This document shows positions 7,218-13,795 of a stretch of 13,795 nucleotides of DNA, in pieces. The notes below the pieces were generated by a model. That model saw only the letters and a list, made by a program, of their open reading frames with translations, did no database searches and had not been told where the DNA came from. The stretch is from assembly GCA_002342985.1 (NCBI GenBank), contig DDRC01000113.1, positions 212 to 14,006 of the forward strand, given 5' to 3'. The DNA is from Flavobacteriales bacterium UBA2426. GTDB lineage: Bacteria; Bacteroidota; Bacteroidia; Flavobacteriales_F; PHOS-HE28. Position 1 is the stretch's first letter. Each line of letters opens with the position of its first letter. The position numbers and the translations under genes are program-made.

Positions 7218-8636
7218 ATGAACCACTGGAAGAATCATGCGATCGGGCTGCTCGCCCTCGGCGCCATCGCCGTGGCCCTGCCGGCCTGCAAGAAGAAGGA
7301 AGGCTGCACCGACCCGCTCGCCCTGAACTACGATGCGGATGCCGACAAGGACTGCTGTTGCGAATATCCGCAGGCCAGCACCGGCGGCACCGTGGAGGTG
7401 ACGGCCAACATCACCACGAACACCACCTGGACGAGCAACAACAAGTACCTGCTGAAAGGCTTCATCTACGTGGAGGACGGCGCCACGCTCACCATCCAGC
7501 CCGGAACCATCATCAAGGGTGACAAGCCCACCAAGGGAACGCTGATCGTGAAGCGCGGCGGTCGCCTGATCGCCGACGGCACGGCCAGCCAGCCGATCAT
7601 CTTCACCAGCAACCAGCCCGCCGGCAGCCGCGATTACGGCGACTGGGGCGGCATCATCCTCTGCGGCCGCGCCCCCCACAACCAGCCCAGTGACCCCATC
7701 ATCGAGGGCGGCGTGGACGCCCAATACGGTGGCACGGACCCCAATGACAACAGCGGCACCCTGCGCTACGTGCGCATCGAGTTCGCCGGCATCCCCTTCC
7801 AGCCCAACCAGGAGATCAATGGCCTCACCATGGGCGGCGTGGGCAGGGGCACCACCTTGGAGCACATCCAGGTTAGCTACTGCGGCGATGACAGCTACGA
7901 GTGGTTCGGCGGCACGGTGAACGCCAAGTACCTGATCGCCTTCCGCGGCTGGGACGACGACTTCGACCAGGACTTCGGCTGGCAGGGCAAGGTGCAGTTC
8001 GCCGTGAGCCTGCGCGACCCCAATGTGGCCGACCAGAGCAGCAGCAACGGCTTCGAATGCGACAACGATGCCGCCGGCAATGCGGTGGCTCCCTACAGCC
8101 AAGGCACCTGGAGCAACGTGAGCATCTTCGGTCCCAAGGCCGGTGCCAGCACGAGCATCAACGCCCAGTACGCCCGCGCCCTTCACCTGCGCCGCAACAC
8201 CCAGACGCGCGTGTTCAACAGCGTCTTCGCCGGATACCCCACGGGGCTCTACATCGACGGCAACAGCACCCAGGCCAACGCCACGAACAACGACCTGATG
8301 TTCCGCAACAACGTGCTCGCCGGCATGGGCACCGCCCTCAACGTGCCCAGCGACCAGAACTGGGACCAGGCCGCCCTCACCGGCTGGTTCAACACGGCCG
8401 GCTGGAACAACACCATCCTCGTCAACAACAGCGAGCTGCAGGTGGCCAACCCCTTCGCCCTCACCGCACCCGACTTCCTGCCCAATGCAGGCAGCCCCCT
8501 CCTGAGCGGCGCCGATTTCTCCTGGAGCCCCCTGGCCGATGGCTTCTTCACCCCGGTCAGCCACCGCGGTGCGTTCGGTTCCACGGATTGGACCGCCGCC
8601 TGGGCCAATTTCGACCCCCAGAACACCCCCTACTGA
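7218..8636 (+). CDS. Outer-membrane lipoprotein with right-handed parallel beta-helix, partner of the preceding receptor
   Basis: The 472-residue product has a lipoprotein signal with lipobox LPAC at 21-24, giving a lipidated Cys24 followed by KKKEG. A GCTDPLALNY motif at 29-38 and a cysteine cluster CCC at 46-48 recall the GCTDP/DGSC modules of Bacteroidota surface proteins. From about residue 57 there is a long run of short beta-strand repeats (VEDGATLTIQPGTIIKG, VKRGGRLIADG, DWGGIILCG, RYVRIEFAG, EHIQVSYCG), typical of right-handed parallel beta-helix proteins. No polysaccharide-lyase active site is recognisable. It follows the receptor in the same direction and shares the same regulatory array, so a substrate-capturing role at the cell surface is a reasonable inference, replacing the SusD protein of SusC/D pairs. 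ATG 7218 is the only start that yields the lipoprotein signal. Confidence 0.88.
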   Translation: MNHWKNHAIGLLALGAIAVALPACKKKEGCTDPLALNYDADADKDCCCEYPQASTGGTVEVTANITTNTTWTSNNKYLLKGFIYVEDGATLTIQPGTIIKGDKPTKGTLIVKRGGRLIADGTASQPIIFTSNQPAGSRDYGDWGGIILCGRAPHNQPSDPIIEGGVDAQYGGTDPNDNSGTLRYVRIEFAGIPFQPNQEINGLTMGGVGRGTTLEHIQVSYCGDDSYEWFGGTVNAKYLIAFRGWDDDFDQDFGWQGKVQFAVSLRDPNVADQSSSNGFECDNDAAGNAVAPYSQGTWSNVSIFGPKAGASTSINAQYARALHLRRNTQTRVFNSVFAGYPTGLYIDGNSTQANATNNDLMFRNNVLAGMGTALNVPSDQNWDQAALTGWFNTAGWNNTILVNNSELQVANPFALTAPDFLPNAGSPLLSGADFSWSPLADGFFTPVSHRGAFGSTDWTAAWANFDPQNTPY

Positions 8637-8666
8637 GCACGGTACATCGCAAACACCCGCTCGGTC

Positions 8667-8694
8667 AGAAGGCCCCGCTCCGGCGGGGCCTTCT
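8667..8694. terminator. Strong hairpin terminator between convergent genes
   Basis: AGAAGGCCCCGC and GCGGGGCCTTCT form a perfect 12-bp stem around the 4-base loop TCCG. It lies 30 bases after the lipoprotein stop and 13 bases beyond the stop of the minus-strand gene. The flanks are pyrimidine-rich on the plus strand (CTCTT) but lack a long T-tract. Its position suits a terminator serving both directions. Confidence 0.85.
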
Positions 8695-8707
8695 CTCTTG
8701 CCGCCCG

Positions 8708-9148
8708 TCAGCGCATCAACGCGAGGATCACCGCGTACCGGGCGGCCTTCCCCAGCAGCATCAGCAGCGCTGTGGGCCAGAACCGTGCACGGCCCAGCCC
8801 CAAGGCCAGGGCGATGGGGTCCCCGATCACCGGCACCCAGCAGGCCAGCGCGGCCCAAGGGCCCCAGTGGCGGATGCGGCGGTGCCAAGCCTCCGCACGG
8901 CGCTGGTCGACCCTCAGCCAGCGGGTAACGGCCCTGGGGTCGCCCAAGCGGCCCAAACCGTAGGTGGACATGCCGCCGAGCCAATTGCCAGCGGTGGCAA
9001 CCCACCACAGCAGCGCCCCCGACCAAGGCCCAATCGCCATGGCGGCCAGCACCGCCTCCGAGCTGAAGGGCAGCACCGTGGCCGCCAGAAAGCAGGCCAG
9101 GAACAAGCCCCATGGGCCGAGGGCCGTCCATTCGGGGCCGAGTTCCAT
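8708..9148 (-). CDS. yqaA: YqaA-family (DedA/SNARE-associated-like) inner-membrane protein
   Basis: This 146-residue membrane protein resembles Escherichia coli YqaA in length and in its conserved landmarks: LPFSSEAVL (26-34), GNWLGG (54-59), WVPVIGDP (104-111) and GKAARY (133-138). Three or four hydrophobic segments are visible at about 11-38, 42-66, 96-118 and 125-144. These proteins are short relatives of the DedA/VTT family, whose better-studied members move lipids or keep envelope and proton homeostasis; the role of YqaA itself is not settled. ATG 9148 is chosen because it gives the family length. An upstream ATG at 9205 would add 19 poorly conserved residues and run through the neighbouring promoter. 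The gene is divergent from the beta-barrel gene and ends at the shared terminator. Confidence 0.85.
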   Translation of the reverse strand: MELGPEWTALGPWGLFLACFLAATVLPFSSEAVLAAMAIGPWSGALLWWVATAGNWLGGMSTYGLGRLGDPRAVTRWLRVDQRRAEAWHRRIRHWGPWAALACWVPVIGDPIALALGLGRARFWPTALLMLLGKAARYAVILALMR

Positions 9149-9155
9149 GCGGGCG

Positions 9156-9162
9156 CAAGGTA
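9156..9162 (-). promoter_or_regulatory. Possible -7-like element (TACCTTG) of the yqaA-like gene
   Basis: On the minus strand TACCTTG stands 7 bases before ATG 9148. It resembles TAnnTTTG with one T missing. The call rests on similarity to the ACCTTTG elements at 1151, 4251 and 9182 and on the shared 7-8 base spacing to ATG; alone it would not be convincing. Confidence 0.3.
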
Positions 9163-9180
9163 CCGGGCTCCGTTCGGCAT

Positions 9181-9188
9181 AACCTTTG
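9181..9188 (+). promoter_or_regulatory. Putative -7 promoter element (AACCTTTG) of the beta-barrel gene
   Basis: AACCTTTG is identical to the element upstream of the MDR oxidoreductase gene. The leader would be about 20-28 bases if translation starts at ATG 9217. An in-frame GTG at 9193 lies 4 bases after the element, and an out-of-frame ATG lies at 9197. Confidence 0.45.
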
Positions 9189-9216
9189 GCAGGTGAATGC
9201 AGCAATCCCTGAAGCC

Positions 9217-9906
9217 ATGAGAACCGCCTTCGCGACCGCCATGACCCTGGCCTTGGCTGCCCCGGCAGCAGCCCAGCAGGAGCGCACCCAGCAGCGCACG
9301 GCCACCATCACCGGCGGGCTGGAGATCGGCATACCCACCGGGGAATTCGATGCCTCTTGGGGCAGGCAGATGGCCGGAATCAGCGCGAACATGACCCTGC
9401 CGATGCGTCGGCTGCCCTTCAGCTATGGGTTCGACTTCGCTTGGCAGCGGATGGGAGGGGGGACTCGCAAGGTGACGGTGGACGACCCCATCGTGACCAG
9501 CCGCGAGGGCGAAATGAAGGTGCGCAGCAACCTCTATGGCTACCATGGCATGCTGCGCTTCCAACCCTACAGGGGCAAAGTGAGCCCCTACCTGGACGGG
9601 ATGCTGGGGTTGCGTCACTTCCTCACCACCACCGAGGTGAACGTGAAAGGGCTGGATCAGCCGATCCTCGAGGAGCGCAACGAGAGCGCCTTCGTGGGCA
9701 GCGCGGGCTTCGCGATCGGCGCGTACTACGAGGTCACGCGGCATTTCGTGCTCGAGGCCCGGTTCGAGCGGCTCTCCGGCGGACGCGTCACCTATGTCGA
9801 CCCGCGGTCCATCGAGATCACCCCGGCCGGGGAGGTCACCTATGGGACGCTTTCCAGCGGAAGCCGCATGGTGAACCTCACCTTCGGCGCGGGCTTCAGG
9901 TTCTGA
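9217..9906 (+). CDS. Outer-membrane beta-barrel protein (OmpW/OmpA-barrel-like size), function unknown
   Basis: The 229-residue product begins with a signal peptide (MRTAFATAMTLALAAPAAAQQ). The rest is a series of amphipathic strands with turn-rich joins: ITGGLEIGIPTGEF, FSYGFDFAWQRMGGG, VSPYLDGMLGLRHF, SAGFAIGAYYEVT and FVLEARFERLSGG. It ends in MVNLTFGAGFRF, with the terminal Phe expected for insertion by the BAM complex. About eight strands would fit, as in the small outer-membrane barrels of Bacteroidota annotated only as 'outer membrane beta-barrel protein'. No peptidoglycan-binding OmpA domain is present. ATG 9217 is preferred because it gives a clean signal peptide; GTG 9193 would add eight residues. 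The gene is divergent from the yqaA-like gene and 125 bases from purH. Its specific role cannot be told. Confidence 0.82.
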   Translation: MRTAFATAMTLALAAPAAAQQERTQQRTATITGGLEIGIPTGEFDASWGRQMAGISANMTLPMRRLPFSYGFDFAWQRMGGGTRKVTVDDPIVTSREGEMKVRSNLYGYHGMLRFQPYRGKVSPYLDGMLGLRHFLTTTEVNVKGLDQPILEERNESAFVGSAGFAIGAYYEVTRHFVLEARFERLSGGRVTYVDPRSIEITPAGEVTYGTLSSGSRMVNLTFGAGFRF

Positions 9907-9985
9907 CCTCAGGCGATCATGCGCCTGTTGGTAACCTTCGGATAACGGCTGCGGCCCGCGCTCGCAACCGGCTGGAACCGTGGCG

Positions 9986-9993
9986 TAAACTTG
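9986..9993 (+). promoter_or_regulatory. Possible -7 promoter element (TAAACTTG) for purH-mreBCD
   Basis: TAAACTTG matches TAnnTTTG except for C at position 5. It lies 38 bases before the TTG start of purH, in the 125-base gap after the beta-barrel gene. The remainder of the gap is GC-rich. No purine riboswitch or terminator was recognised there. Weak call. Confidence 0.35.
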
Positions 9994-10031
9994 CGCCCGA
10001 AGCGGGGCCCAGCCCCCCTTGAACGACCACA

Positions 10032-11579
10032 TTGGACGGGTACAAACGCATCCAGAGCGCGCTCATCTCCGTGTTCCACAAGGATGGGCTGGAGCCCATT
10101 ATCCGTGAACTGGTCCGGCTCGGCGTGCGCATCTACAGCACCGGGGGCACCCAGGAGTTCATCGAGTCTTTGGGCGCGGCCGTGACGCCGGTAGAGGACC
10201 TCACCAGCTACCCCAGCATCCTCGCCGGCAGGGTGAAGACCCTGCACCCGAAGGTCTTCGGCGGAATCCTCGGGCGCCGCGACCTGGAGAGCGATGTCGC
10301 TCAGCTAGAGGAATTCGCCATTCCGCCGATCGACCTGGTGATCGTGGACCTCTACCCCTTCGAGGCCACTGTGGCCAGGGGGGGAACAGAGGCGGAGATC
10401 ATCGAGAAGATCGACATCGGCGGTATCAGCCTCATCCGTGCCGGAGCCAAGAACCACGCCGACGTGGCAATCGTGCCCGGCATGGCCCAATACGGCGAGC
10501 TGCTGCGCCTGTTGAAGGAGCAGGACGGCCAAACCACGCTGGTGCAGCGCAAGGTCTTCGCGGCGGCCGCCTTCGCCGTGAGCAGCCGCTACGACAGCGC
10601 CATCTACAACTGGTTCAGCAGCGGCCAGGGCGACCTGCGGCTGAGCGCCGGCCCCACCACGGTGCTGCGCTATGGTGAGAACCCCCACCAGAAGGGGGCC
10701 TTCCACGGCGACCTGGGGGGGATGTTCGAGCAGCTCAACGGCAAGGAGCTCAGCTACAACAACCTGCTGGACCTGGACGCGGCCGTGGAGTTGATCGACG
10801 ACCTGGCCACGCTGAAGGGCGTCACGTCGGGTCCAGGGGAGGCGTTCGCCATCCTGAAGCACAACAATGCCTGCGGCGCGGCCGTTCGACCCACCGTGAA
10901 GGAGGCTTGGGATGCCGCACTGGCCGGCGACCCCGTGAGCGCCTTCGGCGGGGTGCTGATCACCACCGCCCGCATCGACAAGGCCACTGCGGAGGCCATC
11001 GACACGATCTTCTTCGAGATCATCGCCGCGCCCGACTATGATGCCGATGCGCTGGAGGTGCTGATGCGCAAGAAGAACCGGATGATCCTGAAGCGGAAGC
11101 CGGCGACCCGCGCCTCCGTGAAGGTGCGCACCGCGCTGAACGGCGTGCTCACCGAGGATGCGGACACCGTGGTAGCGGACGCCGCCGCCATGAAGCCCGC
11201 CACCACCAAGGCCCCGAGTGCGCTGGAAGCGTCCGACATGGCCTTCGCCACGATCCTGGTGAAGCACACCAAGAGCAACGCCATCGTGCTGGCCAGGGAT
11301 AACCAGCTGCTGGCCAGCGGAACCGGCCAGACCAGCCGCGTGGATGCCTTGGAGCAGGCCATCGCAAAGGCTGCCAAATTCAACTTCGACCTGCACGGCG
11401 CCGTGATGGCCAGCGATGCTTTCTTCCCTTTCCCGGACTGCGTGGAGATCGCGCACAAGGCGGGCATCACGGCGGTGGTGCACCCCGGGGGAAGCATCCG
11501 CGACCAGGACAGCATCGACTACTGCAACGCACACGGCATGGCCATGTGCATCACCGGCATCCGCCACTTCAAACACTGA
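10032..11579 (+). CDS. purH: Bifunctional AICAR formyltransferase / IMP cyclohydrolase PurH
   Basis: PurH performs the last two steps of purine synthesis: formylation of AICAR with 10-formyl-tetrahydrofolate, then ring closure to IMP. The 515-residue protein has the usual length. The N-terminal MGS-like cyclohydrolase domain shows YSTGGTQEFIESLG (35-48) and GRVKTLHPKVFGGIL (66-80). The transformylase domain shows GENPHQKGAF (from 215), YNNLLDLDAA and the catalytic KHNNACG (Lys276, His277). The end, PGGSIRDQD ... GIRHFKH, is the conserved PurH C-terminus. An in-frame TGA at 10020 leaves TTG 10032 as the only usual start codon before the conserved KRIQSALISVF; GTG 10074 would remove it. The gene lies 13 bases upstream of mreB in the same direction, as in other Bacteroidota, so co-transcription is likely. 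Confidence 0.97.
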   Translation: MDGYKRIQSALISVFHKDGLEPIIRELVRLGVRIYSTGGTQEFIESLGAAVTPVEDLTSYPSILAGRVKTLHPKVFGGILGRRDLESDVAQLEEFAIPPIDLVIVDLYPFEATVARGGTEAEIIEKIDIGGISLIRAGAKNHADVAIVPGMAQYGELLRLLKEQDGQTTLVQRKVFAAAAFAVSSRYDSAIYNWFSSGQGDLRLSAGPTTVLRYGENPHQKGAFHGDLGGMFEQLNGKELSYNNLLDLDAAVELIDDLATLKGVTSGPGEAFAILKHNNACGAAVRPTVKEAWDAALAGDPVSAFGGVLITTARIDKATAEAIDTIFFEIIAAPDYDADALEVLMRKKNRMILKRKPATRASVKVRTALNGVLTEDADTVVADAAAMKPATTKAPSALEASDMAFATILVKHTKSNAIVLARDNQLLASGTGQTSRVDALEQAIAKAAKFNFDLHGAVMASDAFFPFPDCVEIAHKAGITAVVHPGGSIRDQDSIDYCNAHGMAMCITGIRHFKH

Positions 11580-11592
11580 CCCGCACGGACCG

Positions 11593-12618
11593 ATGAGCTG
11601 GTTCAACTTCTTCACCCAGGAGATCGCGATCGACCTCGGCACCGCCAACACGCTCATCATCCACAACGACAAGGTGGTGGTGGACGAGCCCAGCATCGTG
11701 GCGGTGGACCGCACCACCGGCAAGGTGATCGCGGTGGGGCGGCAGGCGCAGCAGATGCACGGCAAGACCCACGAGAACATCAAGACCATCCGCCCGCTGA
11801 AGGACGGGGTGATCGCCGACTTCAAGGCCGCCGAGGACATGATCAAGGGCATGATCCGCATGATCAACCCCGGCCGGCGACTCTTCACCCCCAACCTGCG
11901 CATGGTGATCTGCATCCCCAGCGGCATCACCGAAGTGGAGAAGCGGGCCGTGAAGGACAGCAGCGAGCACGCCGGGGCCAAGGAGGTGTACCTGATCCAT
12001 GAGCCCATGGCGGCGGCGATCGGCATCGGCATCGATGTGGAGGAGCCCATGGGCAACATGATCATCGACATCGGCGGCGGCACCAGCGAAATCGCCGTGA
12101 TCGCCATGGGCGGGATCGTGTGCGACAAGAACATCCGCGTTGCCGGTGATGAATTCACGCAGGACATCGAGGAGTACATGCGGCGCCAGCACAACATCCT
12201 GGTGGGGGAGCGTACGGCCGAGACCATCAAGATCGAGGTGGGCGCGGCGCTCACCGAGCTCGACAGCCCTCCGCCGGATTACGCCGTGCGCGGCCGGGAC
12301 CTGATGACGGGCATCCCCAAGGAAATCACCGTCACCTACAGCGAGATCGCCCAGGCTCTGGACAAGAGCATCAGCAAGATCGAGGAGGCCATCCTCAGCG
12401 CCCTGGAGGCCACCCCGCCCGAACTGAGCGCCGACATCTACAAGACGGGCATCTACCTGGCCGGTGGCGGTGCACTGCTGCGCGGGTTGGACAAGCGCAT
12501 CAGCATCAAGACCAAGCTGCCGGTGCACGTGGCCGACGACCCCCTGCGCGCCGTGGCGCGTGGCACGGGCATCGCGCTCAAGAACATCGACCGCTTCCAG
12601 TTCCTGATGCGCGAATGA
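11593..12618 (+). CDS. mreB: Rod-shape-determining actin-like protein MreB
   Basis: MreB is the bacterial actin that forms membrane-bound filaments and directs lateral cell-wall synthesis by the elongasome. The 341-residue length is standard. Actin-family motifs are intact: phosphate-1 DLGTANT at 14-20, HEPMAAAIG at 136-144, phosphate-2 IDIGGGTSEIAV at 158-169 and the adenosine loop AGGGALLRGLD at 290-300. The short N-terminus with aromatic residues (MSWFNFFTQE) could help membrane contact. ATG 11593 matches the family start and lies 13 bases after purH. The gene is followed by mreC after 71 bases, so purH-mreB-mreC-mreD look like one transcription unit. Confidence 0.98.
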   Translation: MSWFNFFTQEIAIDLGTANTLIIHNDKVVVDEPSIVAVDRTTGKVIAVGRQAQQMHGKTHENIKTIRPLKDGVIADFKAAEDMIKGMIRMINPGRRLFTPNLRMVICIPSGITEVEKRAVKDSSEHAGAKEVYLIHEPMAAAIGIGIDVEEPMGNMIIDIGGGTSEIAVIAMGGIVCDKNIRVAGDEFTQDIEEYMRRQHNILVGERTAETIKIEVGAALTELDSPPPDYAVRGRDLMTGIPKEITVTYSEIAQALDKSISKIEEAILSALEATPPELSADIYKTGIYLAGGGALLRGLDKRISIKTKLPVHVADDPLRAVARGTGIALKNIDRFQFLMRE

Positions 12619-12638
12619 CCGCGGCAGTGTGACAGGCC

Positions 12639-12655
12639 ATGCCGTGGCCCGGCAT
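12639..12655 (+). other. Short hairpin in the mreB-mreC gap
   Basis: ATGCCG and CGGCAT form a perfect 6-bp stem around the loop TGGCC in the 71-base gap between mreB and mreC. No T-tract follows, so it is not a standard terminator. It could mark an RNA processing or attenuation point that lets MreB be made in excess over MreC, but chance is also possible. Confidence 0.3.
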
Positions 12656-12689
12656 CCAAGGCGTGGGCAGGTGAACGGCACAACGATCC

Positions 12690-13520
12690 ATGCGCGACCT
12701 CTTCCGCTTCCTCTTCCGCATCCGGGACACCCTCCTGTTCATCGCACTCCTGCTCCTGTCCTTCCTGCTGCTCTACAACGGCAATGCGCACCACCGGGCA
12801 TTGGCCATCAACAGCAGCAGCGCGGTGGCCGGAACGCTCTACAGCTGGCGCAGGGAGATCACCGACTACGCCAGCCTCCGCGAGGTGAACGAACGGCTCG
12901 TGGCAGAGAACATCGACTGGCGCAATCGCCACAGCAGCGCCTATACGCCGGTGGAGGACCCCTTCGTCCGCATCAATGACACCATCCACCGGCAGCTCTT
13001 CCGCTACACACCCGCCAAGGTGGTGAACGCCACCTGGCACAAGCCCCGCAACTACCTCACGCTCGATAAGGGGCTCACCGCCGGTGTCCGTCCCGACATG
13101 GGCGTGATCGGGCCCGATGGCATCGTGGGCGTGGTGCGCGACGCCAGCCCCCACTTCGCCTCCGTCATCAGCGTTCTGAACCCGGACATCCGCACCAGCG
13201 TCAGGGTCAGGCGCACCGGGCACTTCGGGCTGCTCTATTGGGACACGAACAATCCCATCGCCGCCTCCGTGGTGGACATCCCCAAGCATGCGCGCGTGCA
13301 GGCGGGCGACACGGTGGTCACCATGGGCGGCGACGGCATATTCCCCGCCGACGTCCCTGTGGGCCTTGTGATCTCCGTGGAGAGCCCGCCAGGCCGGCCC
13401 GACCAGGCCATCCTTGTACGGCTCTTCGAGGACATGACGCGCAGCGGCTTCGTGTATGTGGTGACCGACCTGCAGCGGCCAGAGCGGGACACGCTCCAGC
13501 AAGCCCATTCCGCACCATGA
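12690..13520 (+). CDS. mreC: Rod-shape-determining protein MreC
   Basis: MreC is the bitopic inner-membrane scaffold that links MreB filaments with MreD, RodA and PBP2 in the periplasm. The 276-residue product has a short basic cytoplasmic start (MRDLFRFLFRIRD) and one membrane helix at about 13-29 (TLLFIALLLLSFLLLY). A predicted coiled coil spans about 48-82 (WRREITDYASLREVNERLVAENIDWRN, given here only as the visible region). The MreC double beta-barrel follows, with LDKGLTAGVRPDMGVIGPDGIVGVV split around residue 130, the strand pair VRVRRTGHFGLLYW, and the late GDTVVTMGGDGIFPADVPVG segment. ATG 12690 gives the expected topology. Its TGA stop overlaps the ATG of mreD, showing translational coupling. 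Confidence 0.95.
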   Translation: MRDLFRFLFRIRDTLLFIALLLLSFLLLYNGNAHHRALAINSSSAVAGTLYSWRREITDYASLREVNERLVAENIDWRNRHSSAYTPVEDPFVRINDTIHRQLFRYTPAKVVNATWHKPRNYLTLDKGLTAGVRPDMGVIGPDGIVGVVRDASPHFASVISVLNPDIRTSVRVRRTGHFGLLYWDTNNPIAASVVDIPKHARVQAGDTVVTMGGDGIFPADVPVGLVISVESPPGRPDQAILVRLFEDMTRSGFVYVVTDLQRPERDTLQQAHSAP

Positions 13521-13795
13521 TCGGCACGCTCGCAGCGAACATCGGCCGATTCATCCTGCTCCTGCTGCTCCAGGTGCTGGTGCTCGACCACCTCGACGTG
13601 GCCAACGGCTGGATGGTGCCCTACCTGTACGTGCTCTTCCTCCTCATGCTGCCCTTCGAGGTGCCCGCCTGGGGCGTGCTCCTGCTCGGTGCGACCATCG
13701 GCATGGCCATGGACCTCTTCAGCAGCACGCCGGGCATGCACATGAGCGCCTGCGTGGCCATGGCCTTCGCTCGGAAGCACCTGCTGCGCCTCATG
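13517..13795 (+). CDS. mreD: Rod-shape-determining protein MreD, N-terminal part (3' end outside window)
   Basis: The frame opens at ATG 13517, which overlaps the mreC stop in an ATGA arrangement, and stays open for 93 codons to the last base of the window. The visible protein starts MIGTLAANIGRFILLLLLQV. It continues with hydrophobic segments at about 9-24, 33-48 and 51-67, joined by WMVPYLYVLFLLMLPFEVP. Residues MAMDLFSSTPGMHMSACV resemble the conserved DxFSxTxGxH segment of Bacteroidota MreD. MreD is a multi-pass inner-membrane partner of MreC in the elongasome; full-length members have about 165-170 residues, so roughly half is here. Position and sequence agree, so the call is firm despite truncation. 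Confidence 0.92.
   Translation, partial: MIGTLAANIGRFILLLLLQVLVLDHLDVANGWMVPYLYVLFLLMLPFEVPAWGVLLLGATIGMAMDLFSSTPGMHMSACVAMAFARKHLLRLM

Noticed and set aside
7901..9196. A 431-codon plus-strand frame running from the lipoprotein into the barrel promoter
   Set aside because: It is the Arg/Gln/Pro-rich alternative frame of the lipoprotein, continues through the terminator, and has no conserved motif.
7125..9392. A 755-codon open frame on the minus strand across the lipoprotein and neighbouring genes
   Set aside because: It is antisense to a clear lipoprotein gene, spans the terminator and the yqaA-like gene, and its translation is low-complexity Gly/Ala/Val without domains. Such frames arise from GC-rich codon bias.
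9930..9991. AAC-containing hexamers roughly every 11 bases before purH (GTAACC 9931, ATAACG 9942, GCAACC 9964)
   Set aside because: Only the first two resemble the TTAAC boxes, and the distance to the candidate -7 element does not match the 19-bp spacing shared by the two clear arrays. Probably chance.
10305..12254. A 649-codon open frame on the minus strand opposite purH and mreB
   Set aside because: Both opposite-strand genes are unmistakable and intact; the antisense product has no recognisable domain.
1..13795. Mobile elements, CRISPR arrays, tRNA/rRNA genes, defence islands
   Set aside because: No transposase, integrase, repeat-spacer pattern, RNA gene or composition break was visible; the genes read as a normal chromosomal segment.

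Overview
The window reads as chromosomal DNA of a GC-rich member of the Bacteroidota, most likely in or near Flavobacteriales. The pointers are a TonB-dependent receptor with an N-terminal carboxypeptidase-regulatory-like domain, a secreted protein ending in a type IX secretion (T9SS) sorting domain, a lipoprotein with the GCTDP motif common in this phylum, the gene order purH-mreB-mreC-mreD, and promoters resembling the Bacteroidota -7 element (TAnnTTTG) instead of a sigma70 -10 box. Coding density is high, no gap exceeds about 130 bases, and I see no RNA gene, insertion sequence, phage gene or CRISPR array.

Layout. 1-1083: the 3' part of mfd (transcription-repair coupling factor). 1165-2127: a zinc-independent MDR-family oxidoreductase. 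2141-3358 (minus): a T9SS-exported protein with a jelly-roll-like/PCMD-like N-terminus, an Ig-like middle and a sorting domain. 3414-4205: a LOG-family nucleotide phosphoribohydrolase. 4266-7100: a large TonB-dependent receptor. 7218-8636: a parallel beta-helix lipoprotein. 8667-8694: a strong terminator between convergent genes. 8708-9148 (minus): a YqaA/DedA-like membrane protein. 9217-9906: a small outer-membrane beta-barrel protein. 10032-11579: purH, starting at TTG. 11593-12618: mreB. 12690-13520: mreC. 13517 to the window end: the start of mreD, overlapping mreC by 4 bases.

The most interesting signal is regulatory. The receptor and the lipoprotein each have their own array of TTAAC-type direct repeats upstream, mostly spaced 11 bp apart. 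In both arrays the boxes nearest the promoter keep the same register: box, 11 bp, box, 22 bp, CTAAC, 19 bp, TTTG of the -7 element. This resembles the Pho boxes bound by PhoB/PhoP/SphR-type response regulators. It suggests that the two genes form a co-regulated outer-membrane uptake pair, possibly induced by phosphate starvation. The array is seen directly; the regulator and the substrate are inferred.

A second pattern is a CCTTTG-like -7 element only 6-8 bases before several start codons, which points to leaderless or nearly leaderless transcripts. The purH-mreBCD block is a normal housekeeping cluster linking late purine synthesis with the elongasome.
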